Positions 25,799-35,437 of a stretch of 52,001 bases of DNA are shown piece after piece. Each line of letters starts with the position of its first letter. Within the stretch, counting starts at the first letter, position 1. The position numbers were made by a program, and so were the translations under genes. This DNA comes from an uncultured Verrucomicrobia subdivision 3 bacterium (lineage in GTDB: Bacteria; Verrucomicrobiota; Verrucomicrobiia; Limisphaerales; UBA11358). The stretch covers positions 1 to 52,001 of the forward strand of contig CAIZWI010000051.1 in the NCBI GenBank assembly GCA_903936645.1, read 5' to 3'. Below the pieces are notes generated by a model, which did no database searches, was not told the DNA's origin, and was given only the letters and a program-made list of their open reading frames with translations.

Positions 25799-27664
25799 AT
25801 GAGTATCACCGCCCGGCAACGCTCCGATGAATTTTTGCGCATCAGCTCCCAATTCAAATTGGGCGCGCTGGTCACCGAATCCTCCCACCCCGTCACCGCC
25901 AGCCTAAGCGAAACGGCCCGGCAGGATATCGCCGCGGCCCTAAAACTGTTGTTCGCGGTCGATCGGGATGTCCTGCAAACCTACCGCGCCTTCGTGGACT
26001 CCGGCCGGGCGGCCGGGATGGCCGCTGAAATTTTGAAATCATTGGCGCTGGGCGGAAAACTGTTTTTCACCGGCTGCGGTTCCACCGGCCGGCTCAGCAT
26101 CTTGCTCGATTCCGTCTGGCGCGATTTCTGGCGCCGCCAGCCCACGCGTGCCGCCGAATTTGAAAACCGCACCTTCAGTGTCATGGCCGGGGGCGATTTT
26201 GCCCTCATTAAGTCGGTCGAGGGCTTCGAGGATTTTACCGCCTTCGGCCGCCAGCAAATGAATGACCTGGGCGTGGGCCAGCATGACGTGGTCATGGCCA
26301 TCACCGAGGGCGGCGAAACCTCCTTCGTCATCGGCACCGCGTGGGCGGGTGTCGCCGCCGGTGCCAAGGTCTATTTTGTTTATAACAACCCGGATGAGAT
26401 CCTCAACGCCACCGTGGAACGCAGCCGCGAGGTGATTGCCGATCCCCGCATCGCGAAGCTCAATCTCACCACCGGCCCCATGGCCATCACCGGTTCCACC
26501 CGCATGCAAGCCACCTCCATCCAGCTTTGTGTGGTCCTGACCGTGCTGGAAATGGTCGTCCGCGAGCTGCTCGGCGGCGATGCCGCCACGGTGCCCCAAA
26601 CTTTTTTGGCCCACCTCACCACGCTGCTCTCCGACTTGCAGTCCCCCGCCCTGCTTGCGGATCTCGCGCGGCTCGTGGCCTTGGAGGAATCCGTCTACCG
26701 CTCCGGCCACAAAAATAATTACTTCGCCGACCGCTTCGGCATTGACGTGCTGACCGACACCACCGAGCGCTCGCCCACCTACTGTACCCCGCCCTTTCGC
26801 AAGTTTGACGACACCACCGCCACCGAATCCTGGGCGTTTTTATTTTTGCCCAGCGCCGAAACTCCGGCCGCCTGGCAGCACATCATTAAGCGCGCCCCCC
26901 GCTGCGTCGAATGGCCGGAGGCCACCGTCCGCCCGCTGGTGCCCGAGGACAAATTACCCCGCACCTTGGAAACCATCCGCAAAATCAGCCGCACCGAACT
27001 GCTCCGCTTCAAAATCGGTCAGGACGGCTCAGCGGGCCGCCCCCTCGGCCCGGGCGATTGCGCCGTCGCGGTAATGGATCAGACGGAGCCCCTCGCGTTT
27101 TACCAAAACCAACTGGCCGCCGCCGCCGCCCGGGGAGCCACCACCGGCTGCCTCTTTTTCGGCAACTCCCCCCTGGTCGCGCCGCCGTCCCCGGCTGCGG
27201 ATTCCCGCACCGCCTCGTTGCCGGCGAGTGCACCCAGCCAAACCAACGCCGGAACGCCGCCACCGCCCAACCGCGCCGCCGCCCTCGCCCCCGCTATTTC
27301 CGTCTCCATCCCTGTCCCCGCCACCGGGCTTTTGTTGGACGGGGTCACCCGGCTGGCCGTCAAGCTCGTGATGAACGCCCTCTCTACCTGCACCATGGTC
27401 CGCCTTGGCCGGGTCATGGGTAACTACATGATCTGGGTGGTTCCCTCGAACCTAAAACTCATCGACCGCGCCACCCGCTACATCACCCGCCTCACCGGCC
27501 TGGAATACGAAGCCGCCAACCAACTCCTTTTCGAAATCATCGAGTACGTCGAACCACGCATGAAAACCGACCAGGCTTACCCTCCGGTGGTCGGCCTGGC
27601 CGTCCTGCGCACCCGCGAAGGCCTCACCAACGAGGCCGCCGAAAAAAAATTGCTGCCCGGCTGA
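25799..27664 (+). CDS. Double SIS-domain sugar-phosphate protein, MurQ/GckR-like
   Basis: A 621-residue cytosolic protein. The first SIS domain (about 55-250) carries LFFTGCGSTGRLS, VVMAITEGGETSFVIG and TTGPMAITGSTRMQATS, very like N-acetylmuramic-acid-6-phosphate etherase and the glucokinase regulatory protein. A second SIS-like half follows, with LSTCTMVRLGRVMGNYM near the end. A Pro/Ala/Ser-rich insert (about residues 460-505) is a loop unlike the rest. MurQ proteins are about 300 residues, so this is a two-domain relative. It may bind or process amino-sugar phosphates as an enzyme or a sensor. ATG 25799 is preferred over the TTG just before it. Confidence 0.75.
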   Translation: MSITARQRSDEFLRISSQFKLGALVTESSHPVTASLSETARQDIAAALKLLFAVDRDVLQTYRAFVDSGRAAGMAAEILKSLALGGKLFFTGCGSTGRLSILLDSVWRDFWRRQPTRAAEFENRTFSVMAGGDFALIKSVEGFEDFTAFGRQQMNDLGVGQHDVVMAITEGGETSFVIGTAWAGVAAGAKVYFVYNNPDEILNATVERSREVIADPRIAKLNLTTGPMAITGSTRMQATSIQLCVVLTVLEMVVRELLGGDAATVPQTFLAHLTTLLSDLQSPALLADLARLVALEESVYRSGHKNNYFADRFGIDVLTDTTERSPTYCTPPFRKFDDTTATESWAFLFLPSAETPAAWQHIIKRAPRCVEWPEATVRPLVPEDKLPRTLETIRKISRTELLRFKIGQDGSAGRPLGPGDCAVAVMDQTEPLAFYQNQLAAAAARGATTGCLFFGNSPLVAPPSPAADSRTASLPASAPSQTNAGTPPPPNRAAALAPAISVSIPVPATGLLLDGVTRLAVKLVMNALSTCTMVRLGRVMGNYMIWVVPSNLKLIDRATRYITRLTGLEYEAANQLLFEIIEYVEPRMKTDQAYPPVVGLAVLRTREGLTNEAAEKKLLPG

Positions 27665-28604
27665 AAACCACAATCGCACCGTGGGTGGCTGCCCCTGGGG
27701 GACGCGGATTTCTGCCCGCTCCCAAGTTCCCCGCATCCCGGCCCAGCCTTGCGGCCAACGGAGCGCGGCCCTTTAGCCCGCCTCAGCGTCAAAATCATAA
27801 GCAATGCTGGGCTTTCATCCCCGGGTCCAAGCTGGGTCGCCCGGCGTCGGGTTCATCTCCCGAGCTCGAAAACGACAGCCGCCCCCCAGTCATGGGCTGG
27901 TCCCCACCCCTTATTTGACAACTCATCATCCGATGCTATTTTAACCAGGCGGCTCAGACTTTTAGTCGGCGAGAGCGTGGCGGAATCTGATTTTGGCTTC
28001 GACTCCGGATCCGCTCCTCGCCAGGCGGGCAGGCAGAGACTTACGGTAAATTGCACCCAATTACGCCAAAAAATTCCCGGCGGGGATTTGGCCCCAGGCT
28101 TTCCCGGAGGTTCCTGCCGGTGGGTGCTGGCCCGCCCGTCCCTCACCACGTTCTTTCACATCCCAAATTCCCGCCGCTAATCAGTCGCGCCCCTGCGCGA
28201 AATTGGCGGATTAAATCCGGCTGCTACGGGTAAAAAACTGCGCAAGCGCACCTTTCAGCCGCTGGCAGCCCACCCGGACCGGGAGCCACTTCGGACGATC
28301 GTTGGCCGCCCGCCTCTCCTCACGGGTCAAAACGAATCAAAGCCAATCAAGCCTTGCAAATGGTCGGGGGGGGCATAACCAGTCGAATTGCGCCGTTCCA
28401 GTCGGGCGAAGAGGCCCACATTGAGAGGCAAGCCAAACTCAAACCGCGGTCTGGGTCAGTGCCTTGTTCAGCCGGATGGCCAGCCGGATCTTTGCGGTAA
28501 AGCTTGCGAACCACCGGGCCCTGCCCGGCGCGCCACCGGTTGGGCCCAAAGGTCACCTGATTTGCCCGCTTTACTCGCCGCCCCCTTTCCAGTAACTTTT
28601 ATCT
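27665..28604. other. 940-bp gene-free stretch with a candidate promoter and repeat-like sequence
   Basis: No frame here has coding character that I trust. The part around 27745-27790 (GGAGCGCGGCCCTTTAGCC and flanks) is reminiscent of dispersed intergenic repeats of verrucomicrobial genomes, but no second copy is evident in this window. A sigma-70-like promoter occurs at 27915-27942. Poly-G and GC-rich palindromic patches near 28369-28377 and 28515-28545 give no recognised RNA. I searched by eye for RNase P, SRP and tmRNA landmarks and found none. Confidence 0.45.
27915..27942 (+). promoter_or_regulatory. Candidate sigma-70 promoter in the gene-free stretch
   Basis: TTGACA (27915-27920), 16 bp, then TATTTT (27937-27942). 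It points towards xseB about 660 bp away and could drive a long leader or an unannotated small RNA. It is AT-rich relative to its surroundings, which strengthens the case slightly. Confidence 0.35.
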
Positions 28605-28871
28605 GTGGCCATTGCAAAAACTGCCGGGCAGCCGTTGCCCGCCAAGATTCCGCCGTTTGAAGAAGCCCTCCAAAATCTGGAGAAGGTAGTGGAAATGATG
28701 GAAGCCGATGAGCTTCCATTGGAAACCTTGCTGGCCAAATACGAAGAAGGCATCAAGCTGGTCAAAATTTGCCAGGACAAGCTGGCCGAGGCTGAAGTGA
28801 AGATCCAACAGTTGGAAAAGAATGCAGCGGGCGAATTCAAGTTAAAGCCGCTGGAAGTGTCTGAAACATAA
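28605..28871 (+). CDS. xseB: Exodeoxyribonuclease VII small subunit
   Basis: An 88-residue helical protein with the family core FEEALQNLEKVVEMMEADELPLETLLAKYEEGIKLVKICQDKLAEAE. It pairs with XseA to form exonuclease VII, which trims single-stranded DNA in both directions. It starts with GTG at 28605. The larger subunit is not in the window. The gene ends 3 bp before dxs, the same xseB-dxs neighbourhood seen in many bacteria, so the two are probably one transcript. Confidence 0.92.
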   Translation: MAIAKTAGQPLPAKIPPFEEALQNLEKVVEMMEADELPLETLLAKYEEGIKLVKICQDKLAEAEVKIQQLEKNAAGEFKLKPLEVSET

Positions 28872-28874
28872 ATT

Positions 28875-30863
28875 ATGAACCGATACCTCGATATGGTGGA
28901 TGGACCTGCGCACGTTAAGAAGTTAACCCTGCCGCAACTCAATGAACTGGCCGGCGAAATCCGCCAGGAATTGATTGATGGCCTGTCCAAGGGCGGTGGC
29001 CACCTCGGCCCCAACCTCGGCGTGGTCGAACTCACGATCGCCCTCCATCGCGTCTTCAACACTCCAGTCGATAAATTTGTCTGGGACGTCAGCCACCAAG
29101 TGTACGTTCATAAGCTTCTGACCGGCCGCAAGGACCGCTTTCGGACCATCCGCCAGACCAACGGCTTGAACGGCTTTGCCCTCCGCACGGAAAGTGAGCA
29201 CGATTGCTACGGGGCCGGCCACGCCGGCACCGCCCTTTCCGCCGCCCTCGGCATGGCCGCCGCGCGCGACCAAAAAGGTGGCAAGGAACATGTCGTCTGT
29301 ATTTTTGGCGACGCTGCCCTGACCAATGGCATTTCATTCGAGGCGCTGAACAACATCAGCCACACCACCAAAAAGTTCATCGGCATCCTCAACGATAATG
29401 AATGGAGCATCGCCAAGAACGTCGGCGCCATTTCTGCCTACCTGAACAAACTCATCACCAACCCGCGCTACAACCAGTTGGCCCGGGATTTTCAAGGCTT
29501 CATCCGCCGCCTGCCCAAGGGCGAACTGGCCCTCAAACTCGCCCACAAGGCTGAGGAAGGTTTCCGTGGCGCCCTCAACGAGGTCGGCATGCAAAAGACC
29601 GACACCCAACTGGATGCCGATGGCCGGGGCGGCCATGGTTCGCCCGTGATTTTCGAGGAAATGGGCGTGCGTTATCTCGGCCCCATCGACGGCCATGATC
29701 TCCCCCTGCTCATCAGCACCATGGAATTCGCCAAGACCTGCGACCATCCGATCGTCATCCATGTGCTCACCAAAAAGGGCAAAGGCTACGACGCCGCGAT
29801 TAAATCCCCGGAAAAATTCCACGGCACCGGACCCTACGATGTCAAAACCGGCGACTCCGCTCCTGTCAAGGCCGGCACCCCGCCGAACTACCAGGATGTG
29901 TTTGGCCAGACCATGGTCAAACTTTGCCGCAAGGACTCCACCGTCGTGGGCATCACCGCCGCCATGCCCAGCGGCACTGGTCTCAAACATTTGGAAAAGG
30001 CCATGCCCGAACGTTATTATGACGTCGGCATTGCCGAGGAACACGCCGTTATTTTCGCCGCTGGCATGGCCACCATGGGCTTTCATCCCGTCTGCGCCAT
30101 CTATTCCAGCTTCCTCCAGCGCGCGTATGATTGCATTCACCACGACATTTGCCTCCAGGATTTGCCGGTGATTTTCTGCATGGACCGCTCCGGCCTGAGT
30201 GCCAATGACGGCCCCACGCACCATGGCTTGTTCGACATCGCCTACCTGCGCTGCATGCCCAACCTCATCGCCATGGCCCCGGCCAATGAGGACGAGCTCG
30301 CCGACATGATGTTCACCGCCACGCACGAAAAACACCCCACTTTCATCCGTTACCCACGCGGCGCGGCGGAAGGCGTGCCGGTCAAGGAACAGCCCAAGCT
30401 GATCCCCATCGGCAAAGCCGAAATCGTCCAAAACTTCTCCAATCAGGGCAAACAGAAAGTGGCCCTCTTCGGTCTGGGACCAATGTGCGCCATTGCCCGG
30501 CAGGCCTCGGTGGAACTCATCGCCGCCGGCTACGATATGGCGGTGATCAACCCGCGCTTCACCAAGCCACTGGATGCCGGCACCCATGAATTTTTTGCCA
30601 GCGCCGCTGATCTGGTAATCACCCTGGAAGACCATACCGTCGTGGGTGGCTACGGTTCATCGGTCTTGGAACTGCTGAGCGAAAAAACCATTACCACCCC
30701 GGTGATCCGCATCGGCTGGCCCGACCAGTTCATCGAACACGCCACCACCCAGGACGAGCTGCGCCACAAATACGGCCTCTCCGTGGAAAACACCGTGGCC
30801 AAGGTGAAGGGCTTCTTTGCCAAATCCGGCACCGAATCCGTCCGCCTGACGGCCATTGCCTGA
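28875..30863 (+). CDS. dxs: 1-Deoxy-D-xylulose-5-phosphate synthase, divergent
   Basis: A 662-residue thiamine-diphosphate enzyme that condenses pyruvate with glyceraldehyde 3-phosphate, the first step of the MEP isoprenoid pathway. It holds the N-terminal TPP domain with GGGHLGPNLGVVEL, the ESEHDCYGAGHAGTALSAALGMA motif, an intact catalytic Glu in DVGIAEEHAV, a pyrimidine-binding domain and a transketolase C-terminal domain. Several signatures differ from the usual: the Mg-binding GDG reads GDA (GDAALTNG), GHQ reads SHQ, and DRAG reads DRSG. Length is slightly over the usual 620-640. Isoprenoid supply could feed the CruF-type carotenoid gene 6 kb away. A strong terminator follows. Confidence 0.9.
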   Translation: MNRYLDMVDGPAHVKKLTLPQLNELAGEIRQELIDGLSKGGGHLGPNLGVVELTIALHRVFNTPVDKFVWDVSHQVYVHKLLTGRKDRFRTIRQTNGLNGFALRTESEHDCYGAGHAGTALSAALGMAAARDQKGGKEHVVCIFGDAALTNGISFEALNNISHTTKKFIGILNDNEWSIAKNVGAISAYLNKLITNPRYNQLARDFQGFIRRLPKGELALKLAHKAEEGFRGALNEVGMQKTDTQLDADGRGGHGSPVIFEEMGVRYLGPIDGHDLPLLISTMEFAKTCDHPIVIHVLTKKGKGYDAAIKSPEKFHGTGPYDVKTGDSAPVKAGTPPNYQDVFGQTMVKLCRKDSTVVGITAAMPSGTGLKHLEKAMPERYYDVGIAEEHAVIFAAGMATMGFHPVCAIYSSFLQRAYDCIHHDICLQDLPVIFCMDRSGLSANDGPTHHGLFDIAYLRCMPNLIAMAPANEDELADMMFTATHEKHPTFIRYPRGAAEGVPVKEQPKLIPIGKAEIVQNFSNQGKQKVALFGLGPMCAIARQASVELIAAGYDMAVINPRFTKPLDAGTHEFFASAADLVITLEDHTVVGGYGSSVLELLSEKTITTPVIRIGWPDQFIEHATTQDELRHKYGLSVENTVAKVKGFFAKSGTESVRLTAIA

Positions 30864-30887
30864 TTAGAATTAACGGCAATTATTAAG

Positions 30888-30925
30888 CGGCTTCCCGGGA
30901 ACCTTCCGGGAGGCCGTTTTTATTT
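30888..30925 (+). terminator. Rho-independent terminator of xseB-dxs
   Basis: An 11-bp stem CGGCTTCCCGG/CCGGGAGGCCG (one T-G pair) with a 7-base loop, followed by TTTTTATTT. It lies 24 bp after the dxs stop and abuts the stop codon of the convergent membrane-protein gene at 30920, so it may also slow the opposing transcript. Confidence 0.9.
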
Positions 30926-31426
30926 GCCCTGCCGCAACGGCATTAGCCCCAAATAAATCGCCACCCAAACCGGCACTGCAAACAGCACAATCGTTTCCAA
31001 CCGGGTCCAAGTCCACGGCAAACAGTGCGCCTGCATGGGGTAAATGGTGATCATGAAATAATTGCTGAAGCGGGTATGCCCCAGAAAGCGCCCGTACTTG
31101 GGGAAGCGCTTGCGCAAGCCACTAACCAGGGCAATCACGCCCAGCACAAGTACCAGGGCCGTCACTGCCAGGTTCACGGGCAGCATGGCGTTTAATTCCA
31201 AATGCACTGCATGCGGTCCGCGCTTGACGAAATAGGGGTACAGCCATTGGGCAGCCGCCCAGATAAAACTGAACCCGCTCTGGATGGCCGTGCGGTAGTT
31301 GGCTTTGGCGGAGGTGCTCTCATTCAATAACCAGCCAACATACAACGGCACAATCCCCCAGATGAGCGCAACGTGCTCAAAGGGTGTCACGATCAACGTG
31401 ACAAAAACCGACCAGTAGAAATGCAT
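30920..31426 (-). CDS. Hypothetical membrane protein
   Basis: A 168-residue protein with four or five hydrophobic segments (about 5-35, 50-65, 80-105, 120-135 and 140-160) and few charged residues between them. No family motif is recognised. It is the last gene of the hom-adh-thrC-lysC run, 44 bp after lysC, so it is probably co-transcribed. It might transport or sense an amino acid, but that is only suggested by position. ATG 31426 gives an immediate membrane segment. Confidence 0.65.
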   Translation of the reverse strand: MHFYWSVFVTLIVTPFEHVALIWGIVPLYVGWLLNESTSAKANYRTAIQSGFSFIWAAAQWLYPYFVKRGPHAVHLELNAMLPVNLAVTALVLVLGVIALVSGLRKRFPKYGRFLGHTRFSNYFMITIYPMQAHCLPWTWTRLETIVLFAVPVWVAIYLGLMPLRQGK

Positions 31427-31470
31427 ACCGCGCGGGAGCTTAAGGCTTCAGCGCTGCTTCGCAATCCTGT

Positions 31471-32688
31471 TCAACCGATAAATGCCTTGTGCACTGCGGC
31501 CGTCGCCTGCGCGCCCTTGGCCAGGTCAATGATCACGGAAATCTTGATTTCACTGGTGGAGATCATCCCAATATTCACTCCTTCGCGTGCCAGCACATCA
31601 AACATTTTGCCCGCCACACCCGTGTGCGACTTCATCCCCACACCCACGATGGAAAGCTTGCCGATGTTTTCATCTGCCAGCACATCTTTAAAACCAATTT
31701 CCTGTTGGAGAGCGGCAATCACTTTCTGCGCCTTGAGCAGATCCGGCTTGTCCACCGTAAAGGAAAGGTCCGTCGCAGGGATGCCCGTGCCATGGCTGAT
31801 GTTCTGTACGATCATGTCCACGTTCACCACGGCGTCGCCCAAGGCCTTGAAAATGCGGGCGGCCACACCGGGTTTGTCCGGCACGCCAACCAGCGTCACC
31901 TTGGCCTGATTCTTGTCGAGCGCCACACCGCGCACGACGATGTCTTCCATGCTTTTCGTTTCTTCTTTCACAATGGTTCCTGGATTGTCGTTCAAACTGG
32001 ATCTAACTTCAAACACCACGCCAAATTTCTTGGCAAATTCCACTGACCGGCTCTGCATGACCTTCGCCCCGAGGCTGGCCAGTTCGAGCATTTCATCGTA
32101 GGAAATTTCTGCGAGCTTGGTGGCCGAGGGCACGAGTCGGGGATCGGCCGTGTAAACGCCATCCACATCCGTGTAAATCTGGCACAAATCGGCCTTGAGC
32201 GCCGCCGCCAGCGCAATGGCCGTCAAATCCGAACCTCCCCGGCCGAGCGTGGTGATCTGGCCATCCTCGGTTTCGCCTTGAAACCCGGCCACGATAACCA
32301 CATTGCCGGCTTTCAATAAATCATGCACCCGTTTGGGCGTGATGTTGTGAATTTTCGCCTTCGTATGAACGCCATCCGTAACAATCCCCGCCTGTGCCCC
32401 GGTCAAGGAAACCGCGGGAATGTTCACGGCATGCAGCGCAATCGCGGTGAGCGCAATCGTCTGCTGCTCCCCCGTGGCCAGGAGCATGTCCATCTCCCGT
32501 TCACTGGGCAGGGCGGCGATATCCTTGGCCAGTTTGATGAGGCCATCCGTGACCCCGCTCATGGCCGAAACCACCACCACCACCTGGTCGCCCTGCGCGC
32601 GATACTTGGCGACGCGCGCGGCAACGTTTTTGATGCGGTCGGTGTTCCCCACCGAAGTGCCGCCATATTTTTGAACAATTAGTGCCAT
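31471..32688 (-). CDS. lysC: Aspartate kinase
   Basis: A 405-residue enzyme phosphorylating aspartate, the entry step to lysine, methionine and threonine. The kinase domain starts [14 protein letters not shown], continues with [15 protein letters not shown], the LLATGEQQT motif and the nucleotide site [17 protein letters not shown], and [14 protein letters not shown]. Two C-terminal ACT domains (about 270-405) indicate feedback control by an end-product amino acid. Length fits the monofunctional ACT-bearing class. The gene lies 103 bp after thrC in an aspartate-pathway operon. Confidence 0.95.
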   Translation of the reverse strand: MALIVQKYGGTSVGNTDRIKNVAARVAKYRAQGDQVVVVVSAMSGVTDGLIKLAKDIAALPSEREMDMLLATGEQQTIALTAIALHAVNIPAVSLTGAQAGIVTDGVHTKAKIHNITPKRVHDLLKAGNVVIVAGFQGETEDGQITTLGRGGSDLTAIALAAALKADLCQIYTDVDGVYTADPRLVPSATKLAEISYDEMLELASLGAKVMQSRSVEFAKKFGVVFEVRSSLNDNPGTIVKEETKSMEDIVVRGVALDKNQAKVTLVGVPDKPGVAARIFKALGDAVVNVDMIVQNISHGTGIPATDLSFTVDKPDLLKAQKVIAALQQEIGFKDVLADENIGKLSIVGVGMKSHTGVAGKMFDVLAREGVNIGMISTSEIKISVIIDLAKGAQATAAVHKAFIG

Positions 32689-32791
32689 ACAAATAACGAA
32701 CAGCCAGACGGTTAAATCGCCTGGCCAAGATCCACAGGAAAGGTCATTATAGTCAGAGTCCGGGAGTTTGAAAAGTTGGAATTATGCACAT

Positions 32792-34147
32792 CTACACCGC
32801 ATGCTTTGCCAGCAAATAGTCGCGGAAAATTCCATAATCCGCCCCCATGCGGTCATAATCCTCGGGGAGTTTGTTCATCGCCTCCATGGCGGGCGGAACA
32901 TCGGGGGAAAAACCAATGGTGCGCTCGATTTCCTCGGGGAATTTCGCTGGATTTGCCGTTTCCAAAATCGCCGTCGGCAGCCCCGTAATCGGCTCCGCCC
33001 CCTGCCAATCCTGATAACCAGCCCAGGCCACCGCTCCGTGCGCTTCGAGTAACAATTCGTATTTCGTCCAAACTTCCCGAATCGTTTCGCGGGTGCGACC
33101 GTCGGAGATGGAACTGGAAAACAAATCCCGGCGCATGGTCTCCAGATTGGGCATCTGGTGGATTTTTCCCGTCTCGTCCATTTGGCCGCCGTAAATGGAC
33201 ACCAATCGGGCGAGATTGCTGGGGTGTCCCACGTTCATGGCGTTGGATACCGAATTTCGTGAGGGAACAACCTTTTCATAGACTCCCGTGGCCAAAAATC
33301 GCGGAAAGGCGTCGTTATCATTAACCGGCACAACAATCTTGCGAACCGGCAATCCCATTTGTTTCGCCACGACGGATCCCATCATGTCGCCGAAATTACC
33401 GCTGGGAATGGAGAACACCATCGGTTCGCCGGGCTTGGCCAGGCGGGAGGCGGCATAGAAATAATAAACGCTTTGGGGCAGTAACCGGCCGATGTTGATT
33501 GAATTGGCCGAGGACAGTGGCAGGTGACTCAGGACCGGATCGGCAAAGGCTCGTTTCACCATGGCCTGACAGTCGTCAAACTTGCCGTCAATCGCCACGG
33601 TGCGAACATTGCCTTTGAGCACGGTCATCAACTTGCGCTGGCTCAGGCTAATCTCGTCATTGGGAAACAAAACGATGACTTGGAAACCAGGAATATTATG
33701 AAAGGCATGCGCCACCGCGGCACCCGTGTCGCCACTTGTGGCGGTGAGAATCGTCAGTTGCCGGTTCTCCTCCAGCAGAAACCGGCCCATCAAACGCGCC
33801 ATCATGCGGGCGGCAAAGTCCTTGAAGGAGGCTGTTGGCCCTTGGTCCAGCCGCATGATGTGAACGCGGTCGTAAACCTTCTCCAGTGGGATGACAAAAT
33901 CGTAGGCCTCCCGGCACATGGCCGCCAGCACGTCCGGCTCCACTATACCGTCCGTGTATTGCGACAGCACCCGGAAAGCGATTTCGTGATACGGCAGGCT
34001 GGCGAAGCTGGCGATTTCCGCCGCGGTCAATTGCGGGAATTGTTTGAGAAAATACAGCCCGCGATCGGGGGCCAGGCCGGCCAGCAGCGCCTCGCGCAAA
34101 TTGACGGAGGGGGACTGGCCATTGGTGCTGGTGAACTCGAGTCTCAT
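32792..34147 (-). CDS. thrC: Threonine synthase
   Basis: A 451-residue PLP enzyme converting O-phosphohomoserine to threonine. The N-terminal domain (YFLKQFPQL, LPYHEIAFRVLSQY) is of the E. coli/yeast type. The PLP lysine is in the PTASFKDFAARMM motif, and TATSGDTGAAVAHAF and IPSGNFGDMMG bind substrate and cofactor. It starts 17 bp after the alcohol dehydrogenase stop, within the hom-adh-thrC run. No anomaly was seen. Confidence 0.95.
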   Translation of the reverse strand: MRLEFTSTNGQSPSVNLREALLAGLAPDRGLYFLKQFPQLTAAEIASFASLPYHEIAFRVLSQYTDGIVEPDVLAAMCREAYDFVIPLEKVYDRVHIMRLDQGPTASFKDFAARMMARLMGRFLLEENRQLTILTATSGDTGAAVAHAFHNIPGFQVIVLFPNDEISLSQRKLMTVLKGNVRTVAIDGKFDDCQAMVKRAFADPVLSHLPLSSANSINIGRLLPQSVYYFYAASRLAKPGEPMVFSIPSGNFGDMMGSVVAKQMGLPVRKIVVPVNDNDAFPRFLATGVYEKVVPSRNSVSNAMNVGHPSNLARLVSIYGGQMDETGKIHQMPNLETMRRDLFSSSISDGRTRETIREVWTKYELLLEAHGAVAWAGYQDWQGAEPITGLPTAILETANPAKFPEEIERTIGFSPDVPPAMEAMNKLPEDYDRMGADYGIFRDYLLAKHAV

Positions 34148-34164
34148 GATAAAGCAGACGCGCC

Positions 34165-35409
34165 TCAGGCGCGGAGGGATTGGAAGGCGGGATTTTCCAC
34201 CACAACTTTGATGCCTTCCTGGCGAATGTTGGTTTGGAAGGCATCGGTAATGCGATCCAACGGAAACCGGTGGGTGATCAGTTTCTCAATGGGAATGCCG
34301 ATGCGGGCGGCGCGTTGCAAAAAGTGGTAGGCATTGGGGTATTCCCAACTGTTGTAAGCCCAGCTCCCCACCAGCATGATTTCTTTTTTGCAGATGTCCT
34401 CGTGAGGATTAATCGAGCATTCGCCGCCATCCACGAAAAAACCCACTTCGCAAATGCCCCCCCCACGGCGGACCATTTTCCAAATATTGCTGGCCGCTTG
34501 AGGCACGCCCGTGACTTGAAAGGCAAAATGCGCTCCCAATCCCTTGGTCACGGCTTTCACCGCGTCCACCAGGCCATCTCGTGTGGCATGATCCCGGAAA
34601 TTGATGGTGTAATCGGCCCCCATCTGTCTGGCCAGTGCCAAACGTTCGGTATTGCCATCAATGGCAATAATGTTGTTAACCCCATAGGTCCGAACAATGG
34701 CGATCATCATGAGCCCGATGGGCCCGCAGCCTTGTACAATCACCCGGCTGCGAAAGTTGATCAGATTGGTCCGCTTGGCGCGTTCCAAGGCATGCGCGGC
34801 CACGGCGGCGGGTTCAATCAAAACCCGCAGGTCCAGGCTCATGTCATTGACCACGAAAAAAGACGACCCCGGACGGATGATTAAATAATCCCCGAAGTAA
34901 CCGTTAAAATGGTTGTCCGGCTCGTCCGGGAGCAACCCGTAAATCCGGAGGTCATCGCACAGATTTGCCTTGGCTGGATTGTACTTGGCAATCATGCACT
35001 CCTCGGACGTTTCCATCGTACTAGTTACGATTTTATCACCCACCTTTACCGGCTTGCCCACGCTGTCCATGCGGATGGCACTGCCGACTTGAACCACCTC
35101 ACCCGTGCCTTCGTGGCCCAAAACCACCGGACACAATTTAAAGGGGTCCGCCTTGAAGCAATGGATGTCGGTACCGCAAATGCCACAGGCCTCCACGCGC
35201 ACCAAAATTTCATCGGGACGGATGGACCGCAGGGGAAACTCGCGGAGTTCCAAACGTTCCTTTTCCACCAAGACCGCCGCCCGGGCGAAAGCAGGAAGGC
35301 CAGACACGTCCGTGGGCTGGGGAACGGGCGCCGAAACGGCGGCAGGCGCGGCCAGGTTGGCCAGCGTCTCGCGCACAATGCGTTCGATTTCGTTCTCCGA
35401 GAAATTCAT
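34165..35409 (-). CDS. Zinc-type alcohol dehydrogenase with an N-terminal encapsulation-peptide-like tag
   Basis: A 414-residue medium-chain dehydrogenase. The first ~20 residues form an amphipathic helix (SENEIERIVRETLANLAA) followed by an Ala/Pro-rich linker to about residue 45, before the normal GroES-like domain begins. That pattern resembles the tags that send enzymes into bacterial microcompartments. The catalytic zinc ligands are intact (Cys78 in CGICGTD, His99-Glu100 in LGHEG). The structural-zinc lobe keeps only two of four cysteines. A Rossmann domain (VIVQGCGPIGLMMIAIV) binds NAD(P). It sits between hom and thrC, 28 and 17 bp from them, so it may act on a threonine- or homoserine-related metabolite. 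The substrate is unknown, and no shell genes are in the window. Confidence 0.85.
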   Translation of the reverse strand: MNFSENEIERIVRETLANLAAPAAVSAPVPQPTDVSGLPAFARAAVLVEKERLELREFPLRSIRPDEILVRVEACGICGTDIHCFKADPFKLCPVVLGHEGTGEVVQVGSAIRMDSVGKPVKVGDKIVTSTMETSEECMIAKYNPAKANLCDDLRIYGLLPDEPDNHFNGYFGDYLIIRPGSSFFVVNDMSLDLRVLIEPAAVAAHALERAKRTNLINFRSRVIVQGCGPIGLMMIAIVRTYGVNNIIAIDGNTERLALARQMGADYTINFRDHATRDGLVDAVKAVTKGLGAHFAFQVTGVPQAASNIWKMVRRGGGICEVGFFVDGGECSINPHEDICKKEIMLVGSWAYNSWEYPNAYHFLQRAARIGIPIEKLITHRFPLDRITDAFQTNIRQEGIKVVVENPAFQSLRA

Positions 35410-35437
35410 GGGACAATGGCCGGGTTGACCCCCCAAC

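Noticed and set aside
27749..28180. 143-codon frame in the gene-free stretch
   Set aside because: Composition resembles translated non-coding DNA, with no domain, start context or neighbour support.
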